Origin: Trichobilharzia regenti
Taxonomy: Eukaryota; Platyhelminthes; Trematoda; Strigeidida; Schistosomatidae
Direction: 5' to 3'
Assembly (NCBI GenBank): GCA_944472135.2
Contig: OX235263.1
Location: 24,977,379 to 25,041,378 of the forward strand
DNA: 64,000 nt
Below are positions 10,789 through 22,409 of the stretch, one piece after another (position 1 is the stretch's first letter; every line of letters starts with the position of its first letter). The translations under genes were made by a program, and so were the position numbers. Below the pieces are notes generated by a model. The model had not been told where the DNA came from. It saw only the letters and a list, made by a program, of their open reading frames with translations, and ran no database searches.

Positions 10789-11826
10789 ATCAATAAAACT
10801 AACGATTTCCGACAACTTTTCGCTTCGTTGATTGAATGTTGATTGGACTGTGATGAATTCAATTGTAGACAGTTGTTCTTGTAAATATTCATCTTCATTG
10901 TCAACACATGAAAGTGTTAAGTTCTTTCTGTACACCTCTAAGAACTGTGAATGTTCCGTTTTCAACTGTAGAAATTCTTCAATTAAAGGTGTCATTTCCT
11001 CTTCATAAGATTGATGCATCTGTTTAGCTCTCTCCCTGATCCCATGCCAGCTGTTAGTGTATCTTTTAATCTCTTGTACAGAAGTAGAACATAAATTTAC
11101 ACCCTCAGAATGAATACGATCAATAATATTCGAAAGCCGTTCATTCGTAGTTTTCTCAAGTGTATGAAATAATTCAAGTCTGTCATTTAAATTTGCTAGA
11201 AATGTTTGTAATGTGTGCAGTTGATGCTCCAAACTTGTCAGTTGCCTCTGACTACCTTTCACTTGTATTTTGAAGTTATTCATACTTTCTGTGCAAGTGT
11301 CTACAAAAATACTGTCATAGGTCAGATTAATATCATCTAATAATCGATTAACTTCCATCAGACTAGGATCGATATATGTTCTTAAAATATTTATGCACTT
11401 GATGAGTATACTACTTATAGGGAATTTAAGTAGATCAACGTCATTTGCTTCATTTTCTTGGCATAAAATGCGTTGAGCACAATAGTATATATTTTGCACA
11501 GATTGAGTCAATATTGTTTCAACAGTTTTTATTGATAATATAAAATTCTCATGACGAATAACAGCACATTTCCATCTACTTATCTGTAGATTTACTTTTT
11601 CTAATGTTTTATTCAGTTCATTATCAAATGTTTTCAAACGTTTCACTAAATTTACATCAGCGGGATATATTTTAATCACAGGAGGATGAGATGTTGTACC
11701 TTCAGTTGCCTCAGTTAATTCAACAGATTTCAGAGGTGTAACTGATGAAGCTATTGTGTTATTAGTACAGTTCCTCAGCATTTCATTGATTTCTGTTCTG
11801 TGATCAGTAACTTCGGATAGAATGGT
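10789..11826 (-). CDS. Exon L, spectrin-repeat rod (residues 3516-3861)
   Basis: The exon has 1,038 bases and is phase 0 at both ends. The acceptor is GTTTTTCTAG/ACCATT and the donor ATTGAT/GTAAGT. It begins TILSEVTDHRTEINEMLRNC. About three repeats are seen: LEKVNLQISRWKCAVIRHEN, a middle helix set with SMNNFKIQVKGSQRQLTSLE, then KRYTNSWHGIRERAKQMHQS and EEFLQLKTEHSQFLEVYRKN. It ends VSFID. No unusual insert is present. Confidence 0.93.
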
Positions 11827-11934
11827 CTAGAAAAACAGAGTAAAAATATTGTAAAAACATGTAAAACACGAATCACACTCTCCAGTGGACAGCTAGTGTG
11901 CATTAAAGGTTAGATAACGATTTTGACAATCTTA

Positions 11935-12175
11935 ATGTGCACTCATCAGTTTACTGGTTCTTATGGAGCAGAGTACATCACTCTTACACAATAACAAGTC
12001 CGTAAACACATTCTGGAACAATATCCAGTTTAAATAGGTAGAGTTTTATCCTCAAACACCTTGTCAACACTCTAGGTATCGACTGGGTACTCCTGAATGA
12101 TTGCCTCACAGTGCTACACAGAAGTCCTCAATATGGCACGAAAGGACTTCGAATACGTCATGCAGGAGTTTGAAT
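11935..12175 (+). pseudogene. Penelope-like element fragment (GIY-YIG region)
   Basis: The plus strand encodes a damaged CTHQFTGSYGAEYI start resembling YQFTCSCGAEYIGR of GIY-YIG domains, then ACAATAACAAGTCCGTAAAC and ATTCTGGAACA as in the copy at 20520-20570, and ATTGCCTCACAGTGCTACAC as at 20665-20690. Stops and frameshifts are present. Confidence 0.55.
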
Positions 12176-12189
12176 GATTTCGGGTCCGA

Positions 12190-12440
12190 CCGCTAACCGA
12201 TATCGTTCTGAAAACCATTAAAAGCCAGCTGTGAGTAGTGGACAGTTGGTTTCGCAATTTTTGTAACTCTTCAGCAGTACAAACTCGCAGAACTTAGAAT
12301 TGATGGGCCATGGGAATCCGTCACAGTGACTGAATTGTCTAGGGTCTCGCAGCGTAATTCAAAAGTCCTGGATTCGATATCTAGAGGTGGGGCCATGGGT
12401 GTGTATTGACCAGGAGTCCCAAATTATCCGGTGTTTTCCG
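12190..12440. repeat. SINE1 fold-back copy
   Basis: Minus-oriented terminal phrases (TGGACAGTTGGTTTCGCAAT, CTCTTCAGCAGTAC) are followed by a plus-oriented tRNA-like part (GTCTAGGGTCTCGCAGCGTA, GATTCGATATC, then CAGGAGTCCCAAATT). It is strongly diverged. The following 12440-12925 contains nothing recognised. Confidence 0.45.
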
Positions 12441-12929
12441 ATCATATTCCATGAAACTCATACAGATATTCGTCGCAAAGTGCAATTACCAGACACCTCG
12501 TCGACGAATGGACAGGGTATTTTGTTGAGAATTCCAAATCCTTCAAAATATTTAATGTTACTATGGGCAGCAGTTTTACTACGAATTACTGCTCTTCCTC
12601 AGCAGTTGCAATCATCAATCGTTTCAAATCAAACCTATGCATACACAGAAAGACAGTGTAATCAATCTCCTTCAATCGCTTGGCAACTACATTTTGTGTT
12701 TACTTCGGCTAGTCATCTATAATAATGATTTCAGATTACTGAGAACGTTTTCAAACTTGAGTTGCTATTTGCACTAAGAAGCTAACACTGCTTATCTATT
12801 AGATTTTTCTGTCTTCCCCTCCTCTCAACCTGGTTTTCTAATTTGAAAGGCATATTAAATTGATGGAAACTTAAACTAAAAATTGAAATGATTACATTTC
12901 GAACAGGTCAATTTTTTCTAACATTTCCT

Positions 12930-13925
12930 CTACTAGTGCCGTTCTGAACACCTTGAGCTGCAATTCGCTCCCGCCAAATGCAAGATGATGTTACAGGACT
13001 GTACTACACTGACTCCTAGTTTAGAAATAGGGACTGAAGTGGTAGAACACGTTGACCACTTTACTTGTCTGGGAAGTTGCATCAGCCAATGCCAACGGGC
13101 TGATCGCCAAGGAAATCTCAGCACGATACAGAGGGCTAGTTTCCCATATGCCAGTTTACGCCGTCTCTAGCGTGGACGCGATATCCGGCTATCGACCAAA
13201 GGGCGAGTGTGCTGCTCATCAGTCCACTCCACCCTCCTTTATGGCTGTGAAACCTGGCCATTGAGAGTGGAAGACATGAAAAGGTTGGCTAACTGTCTTT
13301 GATCATAGATGCCTGAGCTCTATCTCCCGTGTGAAGTGGTATAATAAGGTGAGGAATATTGAGGTGAAGCGTCGGTCGAGTGCTAGGTAGGTGGGAGGGG
13401 AAATCAATCGACGAGACTGTGGAGCTACATCGACTGAGAGGAGGTTAGGACATGTGTTACGCATGCCTAGCTATCGATCGCCTTCCTCGATGGGCAATGT
13501 TAGGTGACATAGGGTCAGGTTGGAAAAGAGCTAGTGGCGGTCAAACCAAAACACGGCTTCAACAGTCAATGAAATCCACTACAGTTAGTTTAAGCCAGAC
13601 ACGTAGGAAGGTGTAGACTTCCTGACTGGTTGGGGTCCTCGGGACGGTTGAAACCAATGAAGGCTGGAGACAATCGGTGATATGGCTCAAAATCGTTCTC
13701 AATGACAGCGCAGATACATCCACTCCTTGTGACTTATGATTTCCAATGAAACTATATTGTTCTTCGTTATTACCATTCCTTTGTCTCACACCTCTGTTTA
13801 CTGTCTCTATTTTGCATTTCTTCTACTTTGTTCTCTTGCTTTGTGTGCTACATGGAGGGAGTGTGGCGACTCGAACTGTCGCACATCGGTGCAAAGTTCT
13901 ATGTCGAATACAGACAGACAGAGAG
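12930..13925 (+). pseudogene. RTE-A retrotransposon remnant (RT C-terminus and 3' end)
   Basis: The plus strand encodes broken pieces matching the RTE-A copy at 47931-49483: the CKMMLQDCTTLTPSLEIGTE type block, HVDHFTCLGSCIS, then the VEDMKRL and histidine-cysteine-leucine block, the RRLGHVLRMP-like region and the 3' part with GGTGCAAAGTTCTATG. It ends in a CAGACAGACAGAGAG tail at 13910-13924, the same kind of tail as the intact copy. Several frameshifts are present. Confidence 0.8.
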
Positions 13926-14004
13926 ACTACTGCCATTCAAACACTGAGATAGGTCATTTTCATTCATGCTTACATAATTATTGTAATTTCAAACAGTAGT
14001 TTGC

Positions 14005-14265
14005 AAAGTGTGCATCCGTAGCACAGAGATAGAATGCTCGCCAACCACGCCTCATGTGGTGTGGGATTCGATCACCGGCAACAGCGGACGCACTGCTTTA
14101 CCTCGCTAAGCCAGTTTTGTAAGACTGTTAAGAAAAAGAGGGAAGGTTGGGTGGGCATGAGGCATGCTACCAACCCCATCCCGTAAAAAATAAACACACC
14201 ACTGCTACCGAAACTTCAGAGCTCTAGCTTGGAGTCTTATGTTCCACTAGGAACGTAAAGTAATA
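14005..14265 (+). repeat. SINE2 (tRNA-derived) copy
   Basis: The plus strand has an A-box-like start (GTAGCACAGAGATAGAATGCTCG), a B-box-like GGGATTCGATCACC, then CTTTACCTCGCTAAGCCAG, TGGGTGGGCATGAGGC, and the 3' signature GGAGTCTTATGTTCCACTAGG with AACGTAAAG. This is the same unit as the full copy at 20812-21044. Confidence 0.75.
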
Positions 14266-14389
14266 AAATGAAAAAAGTTTGCAGCAGCTGATGAAAACCT
14301 GTGAAACAGAATATCATTTTGGTCTTTATCGAAATTTATCAAGGGGACCAAGTATGTATGAATACTTTTTTAATAATTTTTTGTCTTAC

Positions 14390-15199
14390 CTGATACTGTT
14401 TTATTAACGCCTTCTTAGCCTCCAAATCAATCGGCAATTGTGAACTGTATAACTCTATTTTGTTTACCACCTGTTTATGCCATTCTTCTTGACATTGAAT
14501 CGCTTTCAGCATATCTTGCATTTGACTCAATATCAAATGGTATAGCGCAATGAGTTGATCGATTCTCTCTTCTGATTGGTTAATTTGATTCTTCAGTAAA
14601 TTGACAACTTCACTAGCTATATTCTTTTCAGGTTCTATACAGTTCAGTGGTGATGATGATGATATTTCTTCTAAATCTTTTAATTTTTCATGAATATTCT
14701 TCATTAGGCAAACACCTTTCAGCTGTTGATTTAATTCATTTATCTTATTTTGTACTAATTCACGTGTCCATAATTCTTGTGAATCGATTAGTCTACCAGC
14801 ATCGTTGACAAACAACAGTACAGGTTTCATTTCGTATAAACTCTTTTCATAAACATTAAGATTATCAAATAGATTATTGATCTCTGATGATAGGGAAATA
14901 GTGAAATCATAAAATTTTGTGTCTAGTTCAATGATCTTCTGCAATTGAGCGTTGATCTCTTTATTACGATTTATCAGACTGGTACAAGCTTCATTCAATA
15001 AATTAGTACTGTTTTTAAGAACTATTATTGCTGATGATGATGTATCAGAACTACCGCCACCATCGCCATCATCATCAACATCGCCACTGGTTTTTACACG
15101 ATCAATAAGATAAGTTTTAAAGTTTAAAACAGCCAGTGATTGACGTTCTTCGAAGGATCGTAAGTGTTGACTGCGTGAAGATAAATTCTGAAGCATTCT
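14390..15199 (-). CDS. Exon K, spectrin-repeat rod with acidic loop (residues 3246-3515)
   Basis: The exon has 810 bases and is phase 0 at both ends. The acceptor is ACCTACAG/AGAATG and the donor TATCAG/GTAAGA. It starts RMLQNLSSRSQHLRSFEERQ; the methionine is the second codon and not a start. An aspartate, glycine and serine tract (around GDVDDDGDGGGSSD) forms a loop, followed by helices with LLNEACTSLINRNKEINAQL, LIDSQELWTRELVQNKINEL and CQEEWHKQVVNKIELYSSQL. It ends LIKQYQ. Confidence 0.93.
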
Positions 15200-15309
15200 C
15201 TGTAGGTATACACAAAAAGAGGAAAGACAAGAAAAAATTATAGGATACTTCAACAACGGAAAAATAAAGCAAACAGAAGATATCTTCAATATATTTGAAC
15301 AAAGCAAGA

Positions 15310-16690
15310 ACTACAGTTTTAGTAGAATAAAATGGTATCATCTTTATTTCGTTGCCTTCTCGTCAGCTGCTAACATGGCAAAGACATTATTAAATATATC
15401 TACAACAAGAATTTTTACATACTTGCACAGAGTTCATTTTAAACAAAAATCAATCGATCAATATACGCATACACTAAAAATATATACATATATAAATATG
15501 CAATATTAAACACTATTCCGGACAGTAATAATCATAGTAATCACAATGGGAACGTTTAGCATTTCGCATTCGGAAGAAAGAGAGATGAAAAATATCCAGT
15601 TACCAGGGCAAAAAAGACTGATAACCGCTTCTTTCTGGACGCATAAATCAAGTTTCAGGCGCTTGATGGAAATGGCTTCAGCAAACTTAAGGAGAATTGA
15701 GCTATTTTGCTTATTGATAATTTTGAACGATCTTGTGACGTTCACCTCATGACCCGTGTCAAGGAGCTGTCTGACACTGATACTGTTTAAAGCATTTGTT
15801 CCTTTGAGAAATAGGCTTTTTGGTACATGTTCAGAAAATCGTAGATATGCCCTTCTTCCTCTCCTTCCAATGTAACTGCTCCCGCAGATACATGTAAATT
15901 TGTATATACAGTTGAAGGTAACATGAGAAGGACATCCATCGATTTTCGATTGCATGAAGGGAGAGCAAGTTGTTCGACAGACGGGAACGCGCTTAGCTAC
16001 AGGATAGGGTATGGCTAGTGATGTATTCAGCCTTCTGTTGGCCATCGCTGCAATGTTTTCACCTTTATAATCAAGCTGAAAGTAGATTGGCTTTTTCCCA
16101 CTGTGATTTGTTTTACATTTTTGACTTCAGATCTTCCATACTTGTTGATGAACCTTTGAGAATACCCATTGCTCTTCAATATCTTTTCAAGGAACTCAAA
16201 TTCCTCCTCTAGTTTCTCTACAGAGCATATTCTCCTCACTCTATAGTACAGAGTCCTAACTAGTTCGCGTTTAAAGCTGTTTGAACAAAAGTAATTAAAA
16301 TGTAAGCATTGTCCTTTTCATTTAGGCTTTCGGTATGTTGACTTCTGAAGATTACCGTCTTCTAGGAGTCCCATGGCAATGTCGAGGAAGTGAAAATTCC
16401 CGTCACTTTCATGTTCCATAGTGAACTCAATATTGGCGTGTGCACCATTGAATAATCTTAGTAAGTGTGAAGCATGACTTTTATTTTTGCACACTATAAA
16501 TGTGTCATCAACATAACGACAGTAGGAAGATGTTTCGTCGATTGCATGCTTCGACTTTGTTCTTTCAAGGTTTGACATGAATATATCTGCTAGAACAGGG
16601 CTAAGTAGACTGCCCATAGCTACACCATCTATTTGGCGGTAAAAAGTGTTGTCAAATTGGAATTGCACATCCATGGTACACATAAGCAGT
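15310..16690 (-). pseudogene. Penelope-like element: RT C-terminus, linker, GIY-YIG, 3' UTR
   Basis: This is the best preserved Penelope-like copy, in three blocks separated by frameshifts near 16330 and 16040. Block 1 holds RT motifs: QIDGVAMGSLLSPVLADIF (motif B) and CRYVDDTFIV (motif C, YVDD). Block 2 is the thumb/linker region (EFLEKILKSNGYSQRFINK). Block 3 holds CIYKFTCICGSSYIGRRGRR, a clear GIY-YIG endonuclease start, then LLDTGHEVNVTRSFKI and KFAEAISIKRLKLDLCVQKE. The 3' untranslated part (15310-15505) is shared with 36460-36740 and 53385-53620. The first half of the RT is absent, so the copy is 5'-truncated and inactive. Confidence 0.88.
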
Positions 16691-17825
16691 AGGCGTTGGA
16701 ATTCCGACTCGGAGTGGGAGAAGATCGGATTGCTGACAAATGATCAAATGATCCTAAGTGAATGTTTGGAAAATCTTACTGTCATAAAATATTCACTTAT
16801 CCATCCCCCCACCTCCTTCTCTTTATGAATAAAGCAAAAGCAAATGTCTATGCATGCTGTGGGGGTATTTTATCGAATTGAAACTGTACATATCCATAGT
16901 GCACATTAGTAGTAGGCTATATATGTCCAAACTCCAAGTTCACTTTTAACAGTTTGGAAAAATTTGGGCATTGGGTAGTATATGATATTCATTAGAATAA
17001 AGATTTTTTTTTGTATTTCCCAATGAATGAATGAAAAACAAGACGATTTATAAACGACTTATTATAAAAAAAAAATATTTCAAACTCTTGGAACTCAGTT
17101 GGAACTATGAGAGGCTGTGATCTGTACTCATTGTTTGACGGTTTATGATACCATCACCCAACGCTGTCAAGATTGAGAATTCAACCTGGTATCGGGTTAT
17201 AGTTGGCAGTCCAGTGCTTAGGCCGACAAGCCACATTTCTGCAATATTGAAATGTACTACAATACGGTGGCATATAATTTCCCATTGTTCCATTTTTTTC
17301 TAATCTACTGCTATGGTGTGAGTGGATCACGCTGATCACAACTAATTAGATGAGGGAAGGGGCAACTCGGCAACTGATATTTTGGTAGAGGTAGCGTTAT
17401 AAGAGAAAGAAAATGTGAGAATGACAGGTAGTCAAGTACTTAGATAAATGGCTCATGTTATTTGGGTTCAATCCCGTGACTCAGTCTACGTAACAGAACT
17501 TATAAAAATGGAGAGAATGAATGTAAGGCACACTGAGTGGGTAACTGAGTGTGCACACTGTTGAACAGATTATTAATACTGCTGTTCGTTCCTTGTAATC
17601 CTAATTGAATAAAAGGCTTCACAACAGCACATCCACATTGTATTTGCTTGTCTGCTTCCAAAGCTTTCATTTCCTGCCCTCGCTTACATGCTGTACTCAA
17701 TATCACCACCCTCTGACACGCCTAATCTGTAACTTAATACTCAGGTTCCCCCGTTAAGTATGGCGTGTCATGCCAAAAGTGAAGGTCTCTCACAGTGCTT
17801 ACATCCAGCTCTATCTCCACTTCTG

Positions 17826-17827
<2 letters not shown>
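16691..17827. other. Intron: no recognised content
   Basis: Only short frames with stops are present. The minus-strand frame at 17500-17709 (with KALEADKQIQCGCAVVKPF) reads smoothly, but no splice sites in phase 0 with neighbours J and K were found, so it is not called. Confidence 0.4.

Positions 17828-17869
<42 letters not shown>
17828..17869. repeat. AT microsatellite
   Basis: This is an uninterrupted AT dinucleotide run of about 42 bases in the intron between exons J and K. Confidence 0.95.
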
Positions 17870-17872
<3 letters not shown>

Positions 17873-17879
17873 GTAACAG

Positions 17880-18345
17880 GTTTTGGTTATAGAGGTCAAT
17901 CGCGGGCACGAATCGTTCAATGGTGACGTCTCTGACTGCAGCGCTGGATGATCCGGGTCTGAGCCTTAGGAGTAGAATGACTTTAAAACTTCAGACACAC
18001 CTTACTGGCTGGTGAGTGCCGATAAGTACGAAACCTACCGGCTGCCTTCAACCATCTAACAATAATTCAGAATGCACCATGGCATGGCAAGCCACGTAGC
18101 CATAGTAGAGGCGTACATTGTAAGCTTCACTGGTAGGACTCAATCTATACCACACGAAAGACTAGAAGTTAGAATATAGGTGGCAGAATCCCCGCCGGCC
18201 ATGAACACGGGAGATCAAGTTACCTAAACCTCTCCTAGTTTACCAGGCGATGATAGGTCGGGAGGAAAGGGAAGACCGGGTGTGCGGTTAGCGACCCGCC
18301 ACCCTGAAGCTTGAAGCCTTAATGTACCAGTCAGAGCCGAAGGAG
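17880..18345 (+). repeat. Composite tRNA-like repeat (SINE3 plus SINE2-like tail)
   Basis: The first part (GACGTCTCTGACTGCAGCGC, GATGATCCGGGTCTGAG, CGGCTGCCTTCAACCATCTA) matches 57890-58010 directly and 2935-3190 in part. The second part ends with a SINE2-like stretch (GGAAAGGGAAGACCGGGTGT, CTTGAAGCCTTAATG). It is non-coding. Confidence 0.5.
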
Positions 18346-18395
18346 TGGAAAAATCAATAACTCTGATATATCTATAAATATATATCATTACTCAC

Positions 18396-20051
18396 TTTTA
18401 AGCTTTGTAGAATTGATTGTCTCTCACTTATTATATGAGACCATGAAGATAAGTGAACATTCAATGAATTTATGAAGGACGTTGATGATGATGATGATGC
18501 TGATAAGGTTGACAATGTCATGGTCAGTGGCTTACTCAATAATTCATCCATCTTCTGTTTTTCTTCAGTTAACCAACTTTCAAGTTCACGTTTCTCTTCA
18601 ACAATTCTTAAGTGTGCATTCATAGCCGATTCAATTCGATGATAATATGTATTGATTTCATTGGATAATTGATTTGCTGATTGTTTCAACTGGATCAATT
18701 GTTCATTCAATGAATCATATCCTTTCATGCTAGTTGACTGAGAAGTTACCTGTAGCAATTCTATGCATGACTGATATGATATAACACTGAAACGATCCAG
18801 TCTATTTGTTAAATCTGTTAACCATACTAACTGACGTGTATACAGTTGGTCACCTCTACTCCAACAATTATCAACATCTGTCATACTCTCATTATCCACA
18901 TCTGAGTAACCTTGGGTGAAAGTTGTTCGAATTGTTGTAAGCTCTGCTTGACATGATTTGTAGGCTTCTACAAATTTCTTATGGTTATCAACAGCTAATT
19001 GCCAATGTTTTAATAAATCTCCACATTGATTTTTTAAACGTGTTAAATATTGATTAATATAATTTAAATACTTGTCTAATCGATCACTACTTATTACAAT
19101 ACTTCGTGGATGAGGTGACGATGATGATGAACTTATCAACTGTCGAATGATATTCAACAAAGATATTAAACGATCACGTGAATCATTCAATGTTTCAATT
19201 AACCTTGTACACTCTAGGCTATTTAAATCCGTAGATATTTGATTCAATGTTTCAATATGTCGTATTTTCTCCTCTTGACTATCAGGTAAAGGTGTCATCC
19301 TGGTCGATAGAGTTGACAATTTTGACGATTCATCGCCAACTTGTCCAACAACAGTAGTCGGACAGAATTTTAACAATCTCTTCTCTTGATCAGTTAAATA
19401 TTTTTGTACGTCTGATAAGTTATTGAAAAATTCTTCGCCAACGCGTTGATATTCTTTCAGCTTTTCAATGAGATCATCGATTCTGTGTCTTAGTGTAACA
19501 TATAAATGATCTTTACGTGTATTGATTTTTGCTTCAAGGTCAACAGGGTTTTGAATCTCTTCACGTATCGATTGAAACAAAGTGTCAATCGTGTGCAATT
19601 GATCCTCTGAATTTGTTAGGATAGATAACCATAATTTATTAATTTCATCAATATATGAGGATAGCTTAACACTTCTTTTAGCAGAATTACCATTCTCAAC
19701 TAAAAAATCAATATCCATTTTATCCAGCATATCAGGTAATAAATAATCGATATTTTCAGCTAAATCTTCTGTAATGTAGATGATTTTATTCTCAGCATTT
19801 GATAGCCATTCATCAAATTTTTCATATTGTTCTAAAAATTTACGGTATCTTTTTAAACGATTTTCATGCAGATTGAGATGTGAATTGGTAAATTCTTTAA
19901 GGGTTTCAAAACGTTTTCGAAACGCGAGAATTTCTTCAGTTGGAAGAAATAATTCTTCATTGTTATCTGTATTTTTATGCGTAAATTGATTGCCACGATC
20001 AATAACAGTGTTTAAAAGATTCTCATGCGAATGGATATCTTGTAGACGTTG
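18396..20051 (-). CDS. Exon J, large exon of spectrin repeats (residues 2694-3245)
   Basis: The exon has 1,656 bases and is phase 0 at both ends. The acceptor is CTCTTATAG/CAACGT and the donor TTAAAA/GTGAGT. The 107 residues before the first methionine are part of the exon (QRLQDIHSHENLLNTV, then LEQYEKFDEWLSNAENKI). About five repeats fit: DEINKLWLSILTNSEDQL, the KEYQRVGEEFFNNLSDVQK helix, GDLLKHWQLAVDNHKKFVEA, DRFSVISYQSCIELLQV, and EEKRELESWLTEEKQKMDEL. A serine-rich tract precedes the last helix. Confidence 0.93.
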
Positions 20052-20439
20052 CTATAAGAGAGAGAGAGATAGGAAAACAAAGAATACAACACATTGGAGA
20101 ATGTCATTTGTAAAAATGAATTATAGTGATCCTTGAGTACAGAGTTCACAAACCAAAACACACACAGATACACATTTCTAGATGAGCAGAAGGGCTTCGT
20201 GTGCTTTTGCAAGCGTGTGTATGGGAAGTTGTTACTTCCCAGCTGCCCACACACAGTGGAAGTTGACCTTTTCTTGGGATAAAGGGTGCAGGACAAACAT
20301 TTTTTAAATCGTTGATAATTGTTCCTCTCAGGGGGGGAAATTGGGGACTTATTTTCTCAACCAAGTAAAAAATAGAAAAAGATTTGATCAACGCCCCCTA
20401 AGGCACCGGCCCCATTCCCATATATATTTAAAATTACCC

Positions 20440-20811
20440 ATCATCCAATCAAATACCGCTTTTGGCCACTTCAATGTGTATTTATCAATTCACTTACTCG
20501 TGTAGAGCAAAGTATGTCGGCCGTACGCAATGTCAAGTCCACAATCGTATTCTGGAACATCGTTCAGCTTGGCAAGCCAGCCAGAGGAGAAAAGAAGATT
20601 AGTAGCAGTTCTATCCTCGAACACCTTTTGATCTCCAGACATCGAGCAACTCCACTAGCATGAATGCTTCACAGTGCTACACAGAGTCCCTCAATATCCT
20701 ATAAAAGGACTTCGGATATGCCATCTGTACATAGCTGAAGCATTAGCTCTTCGAGATCTGAAACCAGACCTCTGCATTCAAAAGTGATACATACACTCTC
20801 TCACCTTACTG
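20440..20811 (+). pseudogene. Penelope-like element, GIY-YIG part (left of SINE insertion)
   Basis: The plus strand reads YQFTYSCRAKYVGRTQCQVH then NRILEHRSAWQA, a GIY-YIG domain with the second motif as YVG, then after frame breaks SQCYTESLNIL and the C-terminal CIQK-type end. The reading is interrupted by the SINE at 20812 and resumes at 21045. The reverse transcriptase is absent. Confidence 0.72.
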
Positions 20812-21044
20812 ATTTTTTTTCCTTCACGCTCCCAGTGGAACATAGGGCTTCAAGCTAGTGCCTTGAAGTTTCTGTAGCAGTGTTTAATTTTACAGGATGG
20901 GGTTGCTAGCCTCATGTCTAACCTTTCCTCTTTACCAGCATTATTTCTGGCTTGGCGAGGTAAAGGAGTGCGTCGGCCGGGGATCGAACCCCAGACCATG
21001 TGCATGGTCAGCGAGCGTCCTAACCGCTGTGCCACCAACGCACT
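20812..21044 (-). mobile_element. SINE2, complete tRNA-derived SINE with 11-bp TSD
   Basis: The element is flanked by an exact 11-bp target-site duplication, TCACCTTACTG, at 20801-20811 and 21045-21055. Its 5' end (21043 leftward to 20968) is a 76-base tRNA-like head with a 7-base-pair acceptor-type stem (GTGCGTT with GACGCAC, one G-T pair), an A box (TGGCACAGCGG) and a B box (GGTTCGATCCC). The body follows, ending in GTTCCACTGGGAGCGTGAAGG and about eight A residues. The anticodon arm is not canonical, so it is a SINE head, not a working tRNA. It interrupts a Penelope-like copy. Confidence 0.92.
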
Positions 21045-21530
21045 TCACCTTACTGTGGCCAGAGTAAAATTCTTACTATAATTTTGCTTCTTTCTTTTTA
21101 CTATGTAAGTTCACTATTATTATTATTGTTCTTAATGCTTTTATTGTCATTATTATTCCCATCATCCACATTTTATTAACATTCTATTACTGTGTATTAA
21201 TAACATTGCTTTTTCATACAGATTTTATACAAAAACACTTTATAGCCTTTCCACTAGTTCCTGTCCATTCTACATGAGCTCATTGACTAGTCATCATCTC
21301 ATACTTATTACGTCATGCCAATGTCTCCCTCTTTTCTAACTTCCACTTAGTCATCCCATTCTAGAATACTCTTTACATTATGTAATACATTTTTCGAGGA
21401 CAAAGTTTACCATTATCTGATTTGTCTAAAGATTTCTTTCTTTAATATAATTACGATTATTGTACAACAGCTTATGAAAATGAATCGTCGAAAAGCAAAT
21501 TTTTTCGCTGTTTGTGCCTTTTTCTTATTG
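21045..21530 (+). pseudogene. Penelope-like element, 3' part (right of SINE insertion)
   Basis: This continues the copy at 20440-20811. The bases after the duplicated site complete a C-terminal phrase resembling IHSLTLLWPE (other copies end LSLPWP), followed by an AT-rich 3' untranslated region. The tail near 21470-21505 (CTTATGAAAATGAATCGTCG) resembles Penelope tails elsewhere in the window. Confidence 0.6.
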
Positions 21531-21539
21531 GAATATCCC

Positions 21540-21720
21540 GTAACAGCCAGCCAGCCAGTGTCACAGGCGAGGAACTGCCTCTTGTCTGACTTGGTAGACC
21601 CTTCTGATTACAACTTCTCACTAGAAATCCAGGTAACTTCCTGTACAGGGGTCAGATAAAACAGCTGTCCAGTATTCCCAGGTTTCCCAATGCTTCCTCT
21701 AACTGATGACAGAACTTATG
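21540..21720 (+). repeat. SINE1 3' fragment
   Basis: The plus strand contains CAGTGTCACAGGCGAGGAAC, GACTTGGTAGACCCTTCTG, AACTTCTCACTAGAAATC and ACAGCTGTCCAGTATTCCCA with CTCTAACTGATGAC. The same block occurs in the opposite orientation at 56100-56190. It is a SINE1 tail. Confidence 0.55.
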
Positions 21721-21810
21721 ATTAATCCTATGAATAGTAACAGTAATAATGATTTAAATCAATATATTGATTATCAAATTAAAAGAAGTCTTTTTGTTTA
21801 ATAATAATAC

Positions 21811-22350
21811 CTTGTACAGCGTGATGTAATACATTCTCTTTGTTGAATCATCTTCAACAATTTCATCTGATGCTTCTTCTTCTTCGGTTAAGTGATCCAC
21901 TTTCCAGGCTACCTCAACATTACTTAACCATTGTTCAAGACGTGATTTCGAATCAGTATACGATGTCCATTGACCTAAATCTAATTCTGTTTCACTCAGT
22001 TGTATTCCAATCTCATCCATATAGGCATCAAGACGATTACGAAGTGATTGAGAGCAATTACACAGATGATTGTGTAATTCAGTGATAAATTTTGATCTAT
22101 ATGAATGACAAGTGGTTGCAAAGGATGATTGATCGTCAATAATTAGTGATGCTGTTTGATGATCGGATTTTTCATCTGTCATCAATAATTTTGCATTATC
22201 ATCATCGTCAATAGAAGAAGATAAAGTGATGTCAGCGGCAGTTTTGCGAAGGAAAGATTCTGATGTCAACAGTAAACAGCAGGCCTGTTCAATAGCACTT
22301 TGAGCTGACTGGACTTTAGACTGTCCAGCAGACGAATTTTCATTGAGTTT
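21811..22350 (-). CDS. Exon I, spectrin-repeat rod (residues 2514-2693)
   Basis: The exon has 540 bases and is phase 0 at both ends. The acceptor is TTTCGTCTAG/AAACTC and the donor TACAAG/GTATTA, a weaker donor than the others. It starts KLNENSSAGQSKVQSAQSAI, contains an acidic loop (SSSIDDDDNAK), then helices with CNCSQSLRNRLDAYMDEI, LDLGQWTSYTDSKSRLEQWL and EVAWKVDHLTEEEE. The pair of tryptophans in the QW and EQWL motifs fits a repeat boundary. Confidence 0.9.
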
Positions 22351-22409
22351 CTAGACGAAAGAAGGAAACAGAAAAATAGAGTATTATTCACAAAGAAATG
22401 ACTATAGTA

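Noticed and set aside
12387..12722. Plus-strand 111-residue frame
   Set aside because: It overlaps a SINE1 copy and has no recognisable domain or splice signals.
17500..17709. Possible extra exon between J and K (minus-strand frame of 69 residues)
   Set aside because: The composition is not spectrin-like and no phase-0 AG/GT boundaries compatible with exons J and K were found.
20968..21043. tRNA gene
   Set aside because: The head has A and B boxes and an acceptor-like stem, but the anticodon arm does not fold properly, the T stem is mismatched and it continues into a SINE body with an A-tail and target duplication.
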